In this document: piece after piece, positions 14,199 through 22,847 of the stretch
How the letters are laid out: each line of letters starts with the position of its first letter
Numbering within the stretch: position 1 is the stretch's first letter
Assembly (NCBI GenBank): GCA_016782405.1
Contig: JADHYO010000005.1
Span: forward strand, 1-33,823
Length of the DNA: 33,823 nt
Reading direction: 5' to 3'
From: Candidatus Aenigmatarchaeota archaeon
GTDB taxonomy: Archaea; Aenigmatarchaeota; Aenigmatarchaeia; QMZP01
Translations under genes and position numbers: made by a program
Notes under the pieces: generated by a model
What the model was told of the DNA's origin: nothing
Seen by the model: the letters and a program-made list of their open reading frames with translations, nothing else
Database searches by the model: none

Positions 14199-14936
14199 CT
14201 ATGCCCAAAGGAATGCCAGCAATGAGGCCAGGTTGTAGAGCACAATCCCCACTACAAAATCAATCACTTCCAATATTAATCCGCCAATCCCCGATATCAG
14301 TGCGAAAACAGGGGAAAGTAAAACCAAGAGCAGGAGTGAAAGCACCAAGACAAGGATACCTTTCATGCTTCTTTTTGGTGAATTGAAAAATGCAAAGATT
14401 GCTCCTGTTAGGATGCCAGCTACATGGGAGATGTGGGCCACGTTATCCACTGCGATTTCTGCTGGCTTGTAGTATGTTGCCAGTGTTTCGAATACTATGA
14501 ATGTTACTGCAACAATTCCAAGCGGCAACGGGAAGACGTATAGGTGGACCCTCTTGATTGGGTTAAGGAGCATTGCTGCTCCCATGATGCCGAACATTGC
14601 TCCTGAGGCCCCAACAACTGGTGAGGCAGATGTGAACATAAATACAAAGTTTCCTAGCAACCCTGCCACAAAATATATAGCCAGGAACCACCCCTTTGGG
14701 ACCTCTTCCTCCAGGATTCTTCCAAAGAAGAACAGGCCGAGCATGTTGAAAAACAAGTGGGAGGCGGACACATGAAGGAAGAGGCTTGTTACCCATCTCC
14801 AGGGTTCTATTGCAGTGCCGCTGGAGAAAGCAAACGCGTTGAAAACGTTTTCCATGAGCTTTTCAGGCATTGAGAATACGAGCAGGAACACTATGATGTT
14901 TGCTATTATCAAACCTTTTGTGATTGGGTTTTCCAT
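14199..14936 (-). CDS. Rhomboid-family intramembrane serine protease
   Basis: 245 residues, multi-pass membrane protein. The rhomboid core is intact: an early loop with WRWVTSLFLHVSASHLFFNM, the catalytic GASG with S111, and the His partner in NVAHISHVAG (H168 or H171). About six membrane segments form the core, and a further hydrophobic region (LVLVLSLLLLVLLS and after) adds one or two C-terminal helices. Rhomboids cleave membrane helices of client proteins; the client here is unknown. The ATG at 14936 is 36 bases from the divergent ATG at 14973. Confidence 0.92.
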   Translation of the reverse strand: MENPITKGLIIANIIVFLLVFSMPEKLMENVFNAFAFSSGTAIEPWRWVTSLFLHVSASHLFFNMLGLFFFGRILEEEVPKGWFLAIYFVAGLLGNFVFMFTSASPVVGASGAMFGIMGAAMLLNPIKRVHLYVFPLPLGIVAVTFIVFETLATYYKPAEIAVDNVAHISHVAGILTGAIFAFFNSPKRSMKGILVLVLSLLLLVLLSPVFALISGIGGLILEVIDFVVGIVLYNLASLLAFLWA

Positions 14937-14972
14937 GAGTAAGTATTAATGGCGGCGAGTTAATAATAACAT

Positions 14973-15617
14973 ATGAAGATGCTCAGCCCCGGCCAGACAT
15001 CTGCATTGCTAAAAAAACACAACATACCTGCAGTGAAACAATTTCTTGCAGTCTCTGAGAAACATGCTGTTACCTTTGCAAAGAGGCTTGGTTTTCCTGT
15101 TGTCATGAAAATCTCCTCTCCTGAAATAATCCACAAGACCGATAGTAAAGGCGTTTTAACAGGAGTGTCAAACGAGAAAGAGGTCAGCTCAGCCTATGAA
15201 ACAATCCTGAAGAATGCAAAAAAACACAACCCCAAAGCAAGGATTGACGGGGTTTTGGTCCAACAGCAGCTGGAGGGCCGCGAAGTGATTATCGGAGCCA
15301 AGCAGGATCCCCAATTCGGGCCAGTCCTTATGTTTGGTCTTGGCGGGATTTTTGTTGAGGTTCTTAAGGACGTTTCCTTTCGCCTGATTCCAATCCAGCA
15401 GAAGGATGCCAGAGAGATGATTTCTGAAATCAAGGGCTACCCCCTTCTTGCAGGTATTCGCGGGGAGAAACCAATTAATTTCAAGAAACTTGAATCTGCT
15501 CTTTTGGCTGTTTCCAAACTGGTTGAGAAAACCCCAAAAATAAAGGAGCTGGATATCAATCCGCTCTTTGCCTCCCCTAACGGGGCATGGGCAGCTGATG
15601 TGCGAATCCTCATCTGA
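14973..15617 (+). CDS. Acyl-CoA synthetase (ADP-forming), beta subunit
   Basis: 214 residues forming the ATP-grasp half of the ADP-forming acetyl/acyl-CoA synthetase (ACD). The histidine-relay segment SPEIIHKTDSKGV contains H54, matching the phospho-histidine of archaeal ACD beta. LVQQQLEGREVIIGAKQDPQ, GPVLMFGLGGIFVEVLKD and IKELDINPLF are ATP-grasp hallmarks. ACD converts acyl-CoA, ADP and Pi into acid, CoA and ATP, the main substrate-level ATP step in fermentative archaea. The alpha subunit with the CoA-binding domains is not in this window, so it must be encoded elsewhere. Confidence 0.92.
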   Translation: MKMLSPGQTSALLKKHNIPAVKQFLAVSEKHAVTFAKRLGFPVVMKISSPEIIHKTDSKGVLTGVSNEKEVSSAYETILKNAKKHNPKARIDGVLVQQQLEGREVIIGAKQDPQFGPVLMFGLGGIFVEVLKDVSFRLIPIQQKDAREMISEIKGYPLLAGIRGEKPINFKKLESALLAVSKLVEKTPKIKELDINPLFASPNGAWAADVRILI

Positions 15618-15621
15618 TAGC

Positions 15622-16206
15622 TTAAGAAATAATTTCGTACTCCCCTACTTCAACTCCAAATATTCTCCAAAGTTTTGTTCTGAATTTAGAACCTTCTTTC
15701 AAACCAGGTAATATAGTTTCAGTAACCGAGTTTCCGTTTACCCGGAAAACAAAATACCCATCTTCAAAACTGATTCTAGTGTGGACAATTTGGTGTGAAA
15801 CACCACTACCGCTTTGTGTGGTTTCACCAACAGCGGTTATTATTTTTGTCGGTCTCACAGTATTACTAAAATCAAGTGAAACTTCCTTACCTTCCTCAAC
15901 TCCTATTGATGACCAATCAAAATTTGAAGTGCCTCCAGTTTCAATGACCCTATCAACCTTAACAACAGCTGAATCACTTGGGGCGTTGTAAAGCTCCTCA
16001 CCCTCAACATAAGATTTTGATTGATCAATAGCGAGATCATCGAGTGTTGATTCGCCCAGAGACAATGAAACAACAGTTGCTTCAAACTCAATATAAGGTG
16101 ACATAGCAAGTATGGTTTCAGTTTGGCTGAAATCCACACCAACCCAAACACCGGCTATAACCACCAACACAATTATTCCAAGAATTAAATAATATTTCTT
16201 CCCCAT
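15622..16206 (-). CDS. Membrane-anchored hypothetical protein
   Basis: 194 residues with a single N-terminal hydrophobic segment (about 5-24, YYLILGIIVLVVIAGVWVGV) after a short basic start, so the rest probably lies outside the cell or is released. The exterior part is rich in Ser, Thr and Val with alternating hydrophobic residues, suggesting beta structure; motifs include GSGVSHQIVHTRISFEDGYF. I do not recognise the family. It ends four bases after the convergent ACD beta stop. The 101 bases upstream (16207-16307) are AT-rich and hold only its promoter. Confidence 0.7.
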   Translation of the reverse strand: MGKKYYLILGIIVLVVIAGVWVGVDFSQTETILAMSPYIEFEATVVSLSLGESTLDDLAIDQSKSYVEGEELYNAPSDSAVVKVDRVIETGGTSNFDWSSIGVEEGKEVSLDFSNTVRPTKIITAVGETTQSGSGVSHQIVHTRISFEDGYFVFRVNGNSVTETILPGLKEGSKFRTKLWRIFGVEVGEYEIIS

Positions 16207-16307
16207 ATTTATTTATTAGATTGAATTTTATTTAAACCTTCTGAAATTGTTCGGTTGAGTTTAACACCGATTAGTTGTTTTAAAAACCCTTTCAAAATTT
16301 CCAGGCT

Positions 16308-16532
16308 TCATAGAAGGCTTACAAACTCCACAACTGTGAGCCCAGCTTGGTTGATTATTTTCTTTAGTGTTTTCTTGTTCAGTTCTTTGTGATTTGGAAC
16401 AGTTAACCTCCTATGCGGTGGGTTTATGTGGCGGAGAATAATGTGGCTTCCTGTCTGGTGGTCAGGTTGATATCCAATCTTTATGAAAGCTTTTACTGCT
16501 TCATGACCAGAAATAACAGGTAGCTTAGGCAT
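16308..16532 (-). CDS. hicA: HicA-family mRNA interferase toxin
   Basis: 74 residues of the HicA/YcfA double-stranded RNA-binding fold: LPVISGHEAVKAFIKIGY, then the catalytic-histidine segment GSHIILRH, and LTVPNHKELNKKTLKKIINQAG. HicA cleaves mRNA and is held inactive by HicB. The ATG overlaps the end of hicB by eight bases, so the pair is translationally coupled with the antitoxin first. The final residues VVEFVSLL match family length. Confidence 0.92.
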   Translation of the reverse strand: MPKLPVISGHEAVKAFIKIGYQPDHQTGSHIILRHINPPHRRLTVPNHKELNKKTLKKIINQAGLTVVEFVSLL

Positions 16533-16746
16533 GTACTTCTACCACTTCCTCAAAAATTGGAGGGGGTATTGGTTCATTGTGTTTTTTCAGGCTTTCCAAA
16601 TAACCTTGGACAGCGTCCTTTATGTTTTCCAGAGCTTCTTTCCTAGTTTTTCCCTGAGAAACGCATCCGGGCAGGGACGGACATTCAACTGTATATGCGC
16701 CGTTTTCATCCTGCTCTATAACTATTCTGAATTTCATTGTGTCCAT
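16525..16746 (-). CDS. hicB: HicB-family antitoxin
   Basis: 73-residue HicB: the partially degraded RNase-H-like fold reads FRIVIEQDENGAYTVECPSLPGC, then SQGKTRKEALENIKDAVQGYLESL. No C-terminal DNA-binding domain is present, so autoregulation would need HicA or another factor. ATG 16746 is used; the fourth codon is a second ATG. A TATA-like TTTTAAACC lies about 20 bases upstream. Confidence 0.92.
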   Translation of the reverse strand: MDTMKFRIVIEQDENGAYTVECPSLPGCVSQGKTRKEALENIKDAVQGYLESLKKHNEPIPPPIFEEVVEVHA

Positions 16747-16789
16747 GTCATTAATTGGTTTTTTGGTTTAAAAGGGTGAAACCAATGGA

Positions 16790-18076
16790 TCACACACTCT
16801 TCACAGCTTTCTCGAAAATTTCCAGGCCTTTGTCAGCCTGCTCTTTTGTCAGGACAAGCGGTGGGCACATCCTCACAACACTTTTGCCTGCAGGAAGCAT
16901 GAGCAAGCCAGCTTTCTCAGCTGAACAAATAATTTTCTTCCTCTCCTCGATACCGAAACGTTTGCTTTTCTTGTCCTTGACAATCTCTATTCCAATCATC
17001 AGGCCTCGGCCTCTAACGTCGCCGATTATTTCATAGCGCTCCTTGAGCTCCTCCAGGCGAGTTAGTATGTGCTTCCCAACATTTTTCACATTCTCCCCCA
17101 GGCGCTTCTTCTTCATAAAGTCCAGTGCAGCTGTTCCTGCAGCACACGCCAGAAGATTGCCTCCGAATGTATTGGAGTGGGATCCTTCAGGCCATCTCAT
17201 AATGGATTTCTTTGCAACCATTGCTCCGATTGGGAGTCCTCCGCCAATTGCCTTTGCCAGGCAGACCAGGTCAGGCTTTACACCAAAACCTTGCAGAGCA
17301 AGGAACGTGCCGGTCCGGAAGCAGCCAGCCTGAATCTCATCCCCGCACAAAAGGATTCCTTCCTCAGTGCAGAGTTTTCTAAGTTCCTTGTGAAACCCTG
17401 CTGGCGGGACCACATAGCCACCTTCCCCTTGAATGGGCTCCACAAAAACAGCAGCAACATCGCCTTTCACTTCCTTTACCCTTTTCACAACACTTTGGAT
17501 GCAACGCTCTGTCAAGGATTCGTCATCCAGCTTAGAGCGGTAAGGATAAGGAAATTCAGCATGCTTCACTGGAAGGAATGGGCCAAATCCTTTCTGCTGG
17601 ACTGGTTTGCTGTTTGTCATTGAGAGCGAACCCATTGTCCTTCCGTGGAAACAGTGATCAAATGCAATTAGCCATTTCTTTCCAGAGGACCATTTCGCCA
17701 GTTTAAGCGCTGCTTCAACGCTCTCGGTCCCGGAGTTTGTCAGGAACGCCTTCCCAAAACCTGGCAGCAAACTGAAAAGCTTCTCAATAAACCTCACAGA
17801 GGTTTCGGCATAAAAATCAGGGAACCCTGCATGCAGTCCAAGGGAAAGCTGTTTCTTCACAGCGCTTACAACCTCTGGGTTTGAATGCCCAACATTCATC
17901 ACAGCAATACCAGCAGCAAAGTCCAGATACTTGCGGCCGTCCATGTCCCAAAGCCAACAGCCCTTTCCCCGTTTGTAAACAAATGAATGAACCCTTCCAT
18001 AGGAAGGAGAAGCAACCCTGTGATCGCGGGAGATGACCCTTTGGGATTTTCTTCCCGGGGTCCTGCAAGCAGCCAT
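16790..18076 (-). CDS. PLP-dependent class III aminotransferase or amino-acid racemase
   Basis: 428 residues with the full class III fold-type I layout: YLDFAAGIAVMNVGHSNP, the cofactor phosphate loop TNSGTESVEAA, the DHCFHGRTMGSLS segment, D246 in CGDEIQAG, and the Schiff-base lysine K275 in LAKAIGGGLPIGA. The N-terminal PGRKSQRVISRDHRVASPS resembles the Pyrococcus/Thermococcus subgroup that includes ornithine aminotransferase and broad-substrate amino-acid racemases, once annotated as 4-aminobutyrate aminotransferase. Either activity is possible; the motif set does not separate them. It appears monocistronic, with a TATA-like element about 25-30 bases before ATG 18076. Confidence 0.88.
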   Translation of the reverse strand: MAACRTPGRKSQRVISRDHRVASPSYGRVHSFVYKRGKGCWLWDMDGRKYLDFAAGIAVMNVGHSNPEVVSAVKKQLSLGLHAGFPDFYAETSVRFIEKLFSLLPGFGKAFLTNSGTESVEAALKLAKWSSGKKWLIAFDHCFHGRTMGSLSMTNSKPVQQKGFGPFLPVKHAEFPYPYRSKLDDESLTERCIQSVVKRVKEVKGDVAAVFVEPIQGEGGYVVPPAGFHKELRKLCTEEGILLCGDEIQAGCFRTGTFLALQGFGVKPDLVCLAKAIGGGLPIGAMVAKKSIMRWPEGSHSNTFGGNLLACAAGTAALDFMKKKRLGENVKNVGKHILTRLEELKERYEIIGDVRGRGLMIGIEIVKDKKSKRFGIEERKKIICSAEKAGLLMLPAGKSVVRMCPPLVLTKEQADKGLEIFEKAVKSV

Positions 18077-18136
18077 GTTTTATTATTGCCTCTCTGAAGA
18101 CTTAAATGGGATAAAAGCCAAGTATATATTGGTAGC

Positions 18137-19915
18137 ATGTTCCGCAAGAAAAAACGAAAATCAAATCCATTCTTTGCTATATTGTTAGTTGGTATTGTGA
18201 TAGCTTTGCTGGGGGCTGCTGCTTCAGGATACACCCCAACAGCTAGTCCTGCAGGGAAATTTTTTGATTCAGATGGAGGACTTGATATTCCCACTGTACC
18301 GGAAACCTATGCTGACAATCAGAACGGAAATGATAATAATCCCTGCACTTTTTCCCAACCCTGCAAAACTATCCAGCGGGCTATCAATGCCGCAAGCCGT
18401 GGGTACACAGTCTATATCCGGGGAGGAACAACCACCACCCGGATGTATAACGAAAAAATTACATTTACTGTAGGATCTATAACCCTTACAGCATACCAGA
18501 ATGAAAAAGTAGCCCTTGACGGCATTGCCGTAGGGGGAGGGGTTTTAAGTGTTTTAAGCGCCATTATCACTGTTCCCGGGAGGTCGGACATTACCATTAA
18601 AAACATTGAGGTGAGAAACTCCGATGGGTTTGGCATTCTTGTTGTTGGGAAGTCAAAGAGAATTATTCTGGAAAACATGAACATCCACGACAATCGGGGT
18701 ATGTATGCCATCTTCATAACCGCGAGCAACGGAAGAACAGAGCAAGCAAACAGCATAATACGAAACAACAAAATACATGACAATCATGGGGGAGGGATTT
18801 TTGTTGAAGATGATGCTGGTTCCTATATTATTGAAAAAAATGAGGTTTATGATAATTTGATTAGTAAACCCTTCAATATGGATATTGTGGAAATTGATAT
18901 TGGAGGAAATAAGCTCCTACATGATGTGATTGTCCGCAAGAATAAGGTATATATCACTACCAATGGACAGGGTGCAGGCTACCCATATATGATTCGCATG
19001 AGCGGACCCTCAGGTGGGGTGTTCAATTATGGGTATGTACTTGAAGACAATTCAATTTATTCTGCCTGGGGAAGAAGAGATAAAATGGGAGTGAAAATTC
19101 AAGGTACTGTACCCACCATTGCACGGTACAATGACATAACGAACGTTTTAGTTGGGTTTTATTTTGATGAAGCACCAAACAATGCTCATATTGTCCACAA
19201 TACCATCTACGAGAACTTCAATTCAATAGTATATTCAATTCCAGGGAAAACACAAGCAACCCTTGGAGTTAAATTATACAACAATCTTCTCACTAATTCA
19301 GAATCCAGTATCTATTATTTAGATCAATCAGTTAGTCCTTTACATCTCTCTATCCTCCATGACGGGAATTTCATTGCTCCGCATCTTTCTTGTGCTATCA
19401 ATTGGCTAGTTTATGATGGTAAAAATAAAGTATGGAACCCGCAAAGATTCTGTATTGGTGTAATGTGTCAAGACAGTCATCTCGATTTTTCAAACTATAA
19501 AAAATCAAACGAGGGACAGGATACTGCCAGCACACTGTATCCTCTCGATTACAAATCACAGACGATTTATGTTGACCCTTACCCAAACATGGATTACCAC
19601 CTCAAAGCGGGCAGTCCAGTCATTGACAAAGGAACGCACTTGACAATTACCCAGGCAGTGGGAACGAACACTGACAAAGTCCCTGTGGGAGATGCAGGAT
19701 TTTTCCTGGATAGCATGGGTGGGATGAAATCGTTTGATGTTATAAAAATAGGAAATAATCCTCCAGTAAATGTCATATCAGTTGACTATAGAGCAAATAC
19801 CCTTACTATTGACAAAAAGATATCTTTTTCCATAGGAGAAGGAGTCTGGTATTCTTATGCGGGTAATGCTCCAGATCCAGGAAAGTACGAATGGCATGCT
19901 GAATCGCTTTATTGA
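18137..19915 (+). CDS. Surface-anchored right-handed parallel beta-helix protein
   Basis: 592 residues. A basic start (MFRKKKRKSN) and one hydrophobic segment (about 12-31) anchor or export the protein. The exterior part opens with a DUF1565-like NPCTFSQPCKTIQRAINAASRGYTVYIRGG, then has rungs of a parallel beta-helix rich in Asn and Ile: ITIKNIEVRNSDGFGI, IILENMNIHDNRG, SIIRNNKIHDNHGGGI, YIIEKNEVYDN. Such helices are found in polysaccharide lyases, epimerases and surface adhesins. I see no catalytic signature that decides between these. It is the only large secreted protein here and may belong to the cell envelope. Confidence 0.85.
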   Translation: MFRKKKRKSNPFFAILLVGIVIALLGAAASGYTPTASPAGKFFDSDGGLDIPTVPETYADNQNGNDNNPCTFSQPCKTIQRAINAASRGYTVYIRGGTTTTRMYNEKITFTVGSITLTAYQNEKVALDGIAVGGGVLSVLSAIITVPGRSDITIKNIEVRNSDGFGILVVGKSKRIILENMNIHDNRGMYAIFITASNGRTEQANSIIRNNKIHDNHGGGIFVEDDAGSYIIEKNEVYDNLISKPFNMDIVEIDIGGNKLLHDVIVRKNKVYITTNGQGAGYPYMIRMSGPSGGVFNYGYVLEDNSIYSAWGRRDKMGVKIQGTVPTIARYNDITNVLVGFYFDEAPNNAHIVHNTIYENFNSIVYSIPGKTQATLGVKLYNNLLTNSESSIYYLDQSVSPLHLSILHDGNFIAPHLSCAINWLVYDGKNKVWNPQRFCIGVMCQDSHLDFSNYKKSNEGQDTASTLYPLDYKSQTIYVDPYPNMDYHLKAGSPVIDKGTHLTITQAVGTNTDKVPVGDAGFFLDSMGGMKSFDVIKIGNNPPVNVISVDYRANTLTIDKKISFSIGEGVWYSYAGNAPDPGKYEWHAESLY

Positions 19916-19959
19916 ATTAATACCCCCTGTGCATTTAAAGAAGGGGTTCAAATTTTTTC

Positions 19960-20439
19960 ATGGAGAATGAAATTCACGAGATTGAGAAGAAGATATTTTC
20001 CACATTTGCTGAGGTGGCTTCCTCTATTGGTTACAGCCCTTTACATGGGCAGATTATTGGGGTTTTGCTTGTGAAAGGCAAGGTTCTTTCGCTGCAGGAG
20101 ATTGCCCGCGAAACTGGCTATTCCTCTGGTATGATTTCGCTTTCACTGGACCTCCTGGAGGTTCTTGGTGTTGTGAAGAAAATAAAGAAAACTGCAGACA
20201 GGAAGCTGTACGTAGAACTTTCAGGGGACCTTCTGGAATGTCTGAAGAACGCAATAACACTCAAACTTTCCAAGTCAATTTCCTCCTCACTGACAGAGTT
20301 TGAGGGGGAAAAGAAAAAGCTGGAAAAAATCCCTGGGACAGAGAGCGAAAGGGTACTGGAAACAATCCAGACCCTGGAGAACGAGATTAAAAGGCTTCGT
20401 AGCTATGTTGATCTGCTCTCAAAGGCAGGCCTGCCCTAG
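19960..20439 (+). CDS. GbsR/MarR-like winged-helix transcription regulator
   Basis: 159 residues: an N-terminal winged helix-turn-helix with GVLLVKGKVLSLQEIARETG, then YSSGMISLSLDLLEVLGVVK as recognition helix region, and wing KIKKTADRKLYVEL. A long helical C-terminus (about 85-155) with heptad-like Leu/Ile spacing probably dimerises. This layout is the GbsR group of MarR-type regulators. A TATA-like CATTTAAAG 20-30 bases upstream of the ATG implies a leaderless message. The target is unknown; the adjacent beta-helix gene or its own promoter are the simplest guesses. Confidence 0.8.
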   Translation: MENEIHEIEKKIFSTFAEVASSIGYSPLHGQIIGVLLVKGKVLSLQEIARETGYSSGMISLSLDLLEVLGVVKKIKKTADRKLYVELSGDLLECLKNAITLKLSKSISSSLTEFEGEKKKLEKIPGTESERVLETIQTLENEIKRLRSYVDLLSKAGLP

Positions 20440-20468
20440 CTTTTAAAGCCGGTTTTCTAGTTTTCAAT

Positions 20469-21065
20469 ATGAAGCGGGATAATCTTGTTTGTGGGGATGT
20501 TCAACCTGAAGTTGGGGAGACATGGCACTTTCTTCTTAAAACAGATTACAGGGTTTCTACATCTGATGCAGAAAAGTCAAGGGAAGTGGTTAGGTCAGGT
20601 GAGCCTGTTTACTCTCCTCCACTGTCAGGTGAAATAACATCAATTAGTTCACATGAACATCCAGGTGGCACTGAATACAGCGGTGTTACTGTTGATGGCT
20701 ATTCCTTTAAGGTTGGCTTGGGTGAGTGTGCTGATATTGGAAAGCATGCTATTGAATTCTTCGGGGCAACGTGGTCTAGCCTTGCCCCTGCTGCAATGAA
20801 TAAATGCGCTGCTGCTAAAGGATATCTTGATTCCATAGGTGAGCCAACAATACTTGCAGAGTATGATGTAAATGCTCATTTCGACTTATTCCTCCATCAT
20901 TATGGTAAGTTGTTGGAACGAAGGGTGGTGGACTCTCCTGTTCCTCTTACAGTAGTGGATGGTGAAGATTATATTCTTGGGGAGCCTCAAGAAGAAGAGA
21001 CATTAGCAGAAGTCAAGGATCTAAAGATATTTAAACCATCCCTTACAATACCATTATTAAAGTGA
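20469..21065 (+). CDS. Hypothetical protein, unrecognised
   Basis: 198 residues, soluble, acidic, no signal. I do not recognise it. The segment GEPVYSPPLSGEITSISSHEHPGG resembles the turn region of barrel-sandwich (lipoyl/biotinyl-like) domains, but there is no modifiable lysine motif I can identify. A helical middle (IEFFGATWSSLAPAAMNKCAAAKGYLDSIG) and a His-containing FDLFLHHYGKLLERR follow. It is followed by rpoN after four bases with a GTGA-type ribosome site, so the two are co-transcribed. A TATA-like CTTTTAAAG 20-30 bases before ATG 20469 is visible. Confidence 0.65.
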   Translation: MKRDNLVCGDVQPEVGETWHFLLKTDYRVSTSDAEKSREVVRSGEPVYSPPLSGEITSISSHEHPGGTEYSGVTVDGYSFKVGLGECADIGKHAIEFFGATWSSLAPAAMNKCAAAKGYLDSIGEPTILAEYDVNAHFDLFLHHYGKLLERRVVDSPVPLTVVDGEDYILGEPQEEETLAEVKDLKIFKPSLTIPLLK

Positions 21066-21069
21066 TACT

Positions 21070-21264
21070 ATGATCGTACCGATAAGATGCTTCACTTGCG
21101 GCAAGCCCATTGGCCACCTCTGGGATGAATACAAAAAGGCAGAAAAAGCTGGTCGCAATAAGAAAAACACCCTGGATAAGCTTGGGCTGGAACGCTACTG
21201 TTGCCGCTCAATCTTCCTGACGCACGTTGACCTGACGCACAAAGTTGGGATTTTCAAGAGGTAA
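21070..21264 (+). CDS. rpoN: DNA-directed RNA polymerase subunit N (Rpb10 homologue)
   Basis: 64 residues, normal for archaeal RpoN. The zinc-binding set is C7 and C10 in RCFTCG plus C44 and C45 in RYCCRS, the diagnostic atypical CX2C...CC arrangement of Rpb10. The ending FLTHVDLTHK is also conserved. The subunit joins the RpoD-L-P assembly platform of the polymerase. It starts four bases after the upstream orphan gene, a less usual operon partner, and converges on dnaG with no gap (21264/21265). Confidence 0.97.
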   Translation: MIVPIRCFTCGKPIGHLWDEYKKAEKAGRNKKNTLDKLGLERYCCRSIFLTHVDLTHKVGIFKR

Positions 21265-22446
21265 TTACTCCAAATCTTTTCTGGAGAGTATTGCAATGCT
21301 GGAGTTGAAGTTCTCTCTTTCCATTCCGATCAGGAACTTGACACCTTTTCTCTTTGCTAATGAATTCAGGCGGAAGTCAACCTTGCCGTCAAAGATTATT
21401 GTGTGTGGGTTTTCCATTGTCTTTAGGACATTTTGCAGCTCGGTTACTGGGACCTTTCCAAGGAGTTCATTTTCCGCGGAATAAATGCAAGCAGCCCTTG
21501 TTCCTACAAGCTCTTCAAGTGTTTTCTTGAAGCGTTCCTTGTCTGCTGCTGAGACCTTGGTAGTGCTTTTGAAGCTGCGCTCAAACTTTTCTGCTTGGGG
21601 TTTTTTCCGCTCTCTGAATTGTTTTGACATACTTGTCTTGTATTGCTCAGCTGACAGCTTGCTCCTGAGGCTCGTGAAAACCTCCTTTTTTGTGAGGTCC
21701 TCTACCTCTTTTCCTTCAGGTGCTGTGGCTACAAAGTCTACTTCCCCTTTCTGAAAGAGCTCTTTGCTTATTAGCTGGCCCCCGCGGTCCCCGTCAACAA
21801 ATAGTGTGCTGACCTTTTCCTTTGTAAGGTCTACAATCGCTTGGGGGATTGATGTTCCTTCTAGAGCTACGGTGTTGCGTATGCTGTAGCGGAGGAGGTT
21901 GAGTATGTCTGCCCTTCCCTCCACGATTATTACTTCTTCGGAATCCTCCATATCAGGTCCGCAAGGCATGCCTTTGTATGTGCTTATTTCATGTGTTCGG
22001 ACTGATTCTTTGATGCTCTCGGAGATTTCAGAGACACTTTCCCCAGTGTCCATGAGGCCCTTGAGTATGTCGCGGGCCTTGTCCACAACATACTTTCTCT
22101 TCTCTGAGCGGGTATCCTCTACCATCTCCAATACTATTTTAGCAGCGCACGGTCCTATCCTCTCAATTGTTTCCAGTGTGGCTGCAATGAGAGATGTTTC
22201 AGCTGCATCTAAGGCCGAGGGGATTGTTATTTCCCCTTCAGAAGTTCCGTCCTTTGAGGTTATTTTTACCTCAATCCTTCCAATCTTTCCAGCTTGCTGT
22301 AGCTCTCTAAGATCTAGATCACTTCCTAGCAAGCCCTCTGTCTGCCCAAAAACCGCTCCTATAACGTCAGGCTTCTCGATAACTCCCTTTGCTTTTATCC
22401 TTCCTTTTACTATGTACTTTATTGATGTTGGCGCTAGTTTCGCCAT
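21265..22446 (-). CDS. dnaG: Archaeal DnaG-like Toprim protein (exosome-associated primase homologue)
   Basis: 393 residues from ATG 22446, chosen because AGGTGAT lies just upstream and homologues begin MAKLAPTSIKYIVKG; a longer frame runs to 22497. An N-terminal archaeal-DnaG domain precedes the Toprim domain, whose acidic residues are the Glu in VIIVEGRADI and the Asp pair in LFVDGDRGG. Bacterial DnaG is the replication primase; the archaeal protein has weak primase activity and is stably bound to the RNA exosome, helping poly(A) recognition. The N-terminus overlaps the end of the Toprim gene upstream by 80 bases. Confidence 0.95.
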   Translation of the reverse strand: MAKLAPTSIKYIVKGRIKAKGVIEKPDVIGAVFGQTEGLLGSDLDLRELQQAGKIGRIEVKITSKDGTSEGEITIPSALDAAETSLIAATLETIERIGPCAAKIVLEMVEDTRSEKRKYVVDKARDILKGLMDTGESVSEISESIKESVRTHEISTYKGMPCGPDMEDSEEVIIVEGRADILNLLRYSIRNTVALEGTSIPQAIVDLTKEKVSTLFVDGDRGGQLISKELFQKGEVDFVATAPEGKEVEDLTKKEVFTSLRSKLSAEQYKTSMSKQFRERKKPQAEKFERSFKSTTKVSAADKERFKKTLEELVGTRAACIYSAENELLGKVPVTELQNVLKTMENPHTIIFDGKVDFRLNSLAKRKGVKFLIGMERENFNSSIAILSRKDLE

Positions 22447-22810
22447 AATTATCACCTTCCTTTTTATATTGCCTTGCAGCCTTCTCAAAGCTTTCAATTC
22501 CCTTGAAATCTTCTATCCTTGTTTTTCCGAATCCTCTTATCATATTCCTCAATCTTCTGCTGGTTTTTATCCTCCTGGACTGGAGCAGTGTGAGCAACTT
22601 TGCGCACAACCGCTTACCTTCGCGGTCAAAGTCCGTGAGGATTACAACCTCTTTTTCCTTTTCAAGTCCCTGTACAACATCAATCAGGGGCCTCCTGTTA
22701 ATCGGTATCGAATCAATGCCCAGCTCCTTTAGGGAGCGGACATCTTTTTTCCCTTCAACAATGACCGTCCTTTCTTTCAGTTCTTCAAGTATTTTTTCAA
22801 TATCAGCCAT
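22367..22810 (-). CDS. Small Toprim-domain protein, UPF0292-like
   Basis: 147 residues from ATG 22810; a TTG at 22825 would add five. It is a stand-alone Toprim domain: RTVIVEGKKDVRSLKELGI supplies the catalytic Glu and VVILTDFDREGKRL the DxD pair, then a basic stretch SRRIKTSRRLRNMIRG. UPF0292 proteins are archaeal and uncharacterised; Toprim domains cut or join nucleic acids or act in nucleotide chemistry. Its last 27 codons overlap dnaG in another frame, and it is promoted from the palindromic TATA at 22848-22861. Co-expression with dnaG suggests shared RNA or DNA metabolism. Confidence 0.85.
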   Translation of the reverse strand: MADIEKILEELKERTVIVEGKKDVRSLKELGIDSIPINRRPLIDVVQGLEKEKEVVILTDFDREGKRLCAKLLTLLQSRRIKTSRRLRNMIRGFGKTRIEDFKGIESFEKAARQYKKEGDNYGETSANINKVHSKRKDKSKGSYREA

Positions 22811-22847
22811 ATCAAAGTGCTGCAATGCTGAAAAAAATATAGATTGG

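Noticed and set aside
21899-22732. 277-residue open frame on the plus strand
   Set aside because: Antisense shadow of dnaG and the Toprim gene, Ser/Leu-rich and without recognisable domains.
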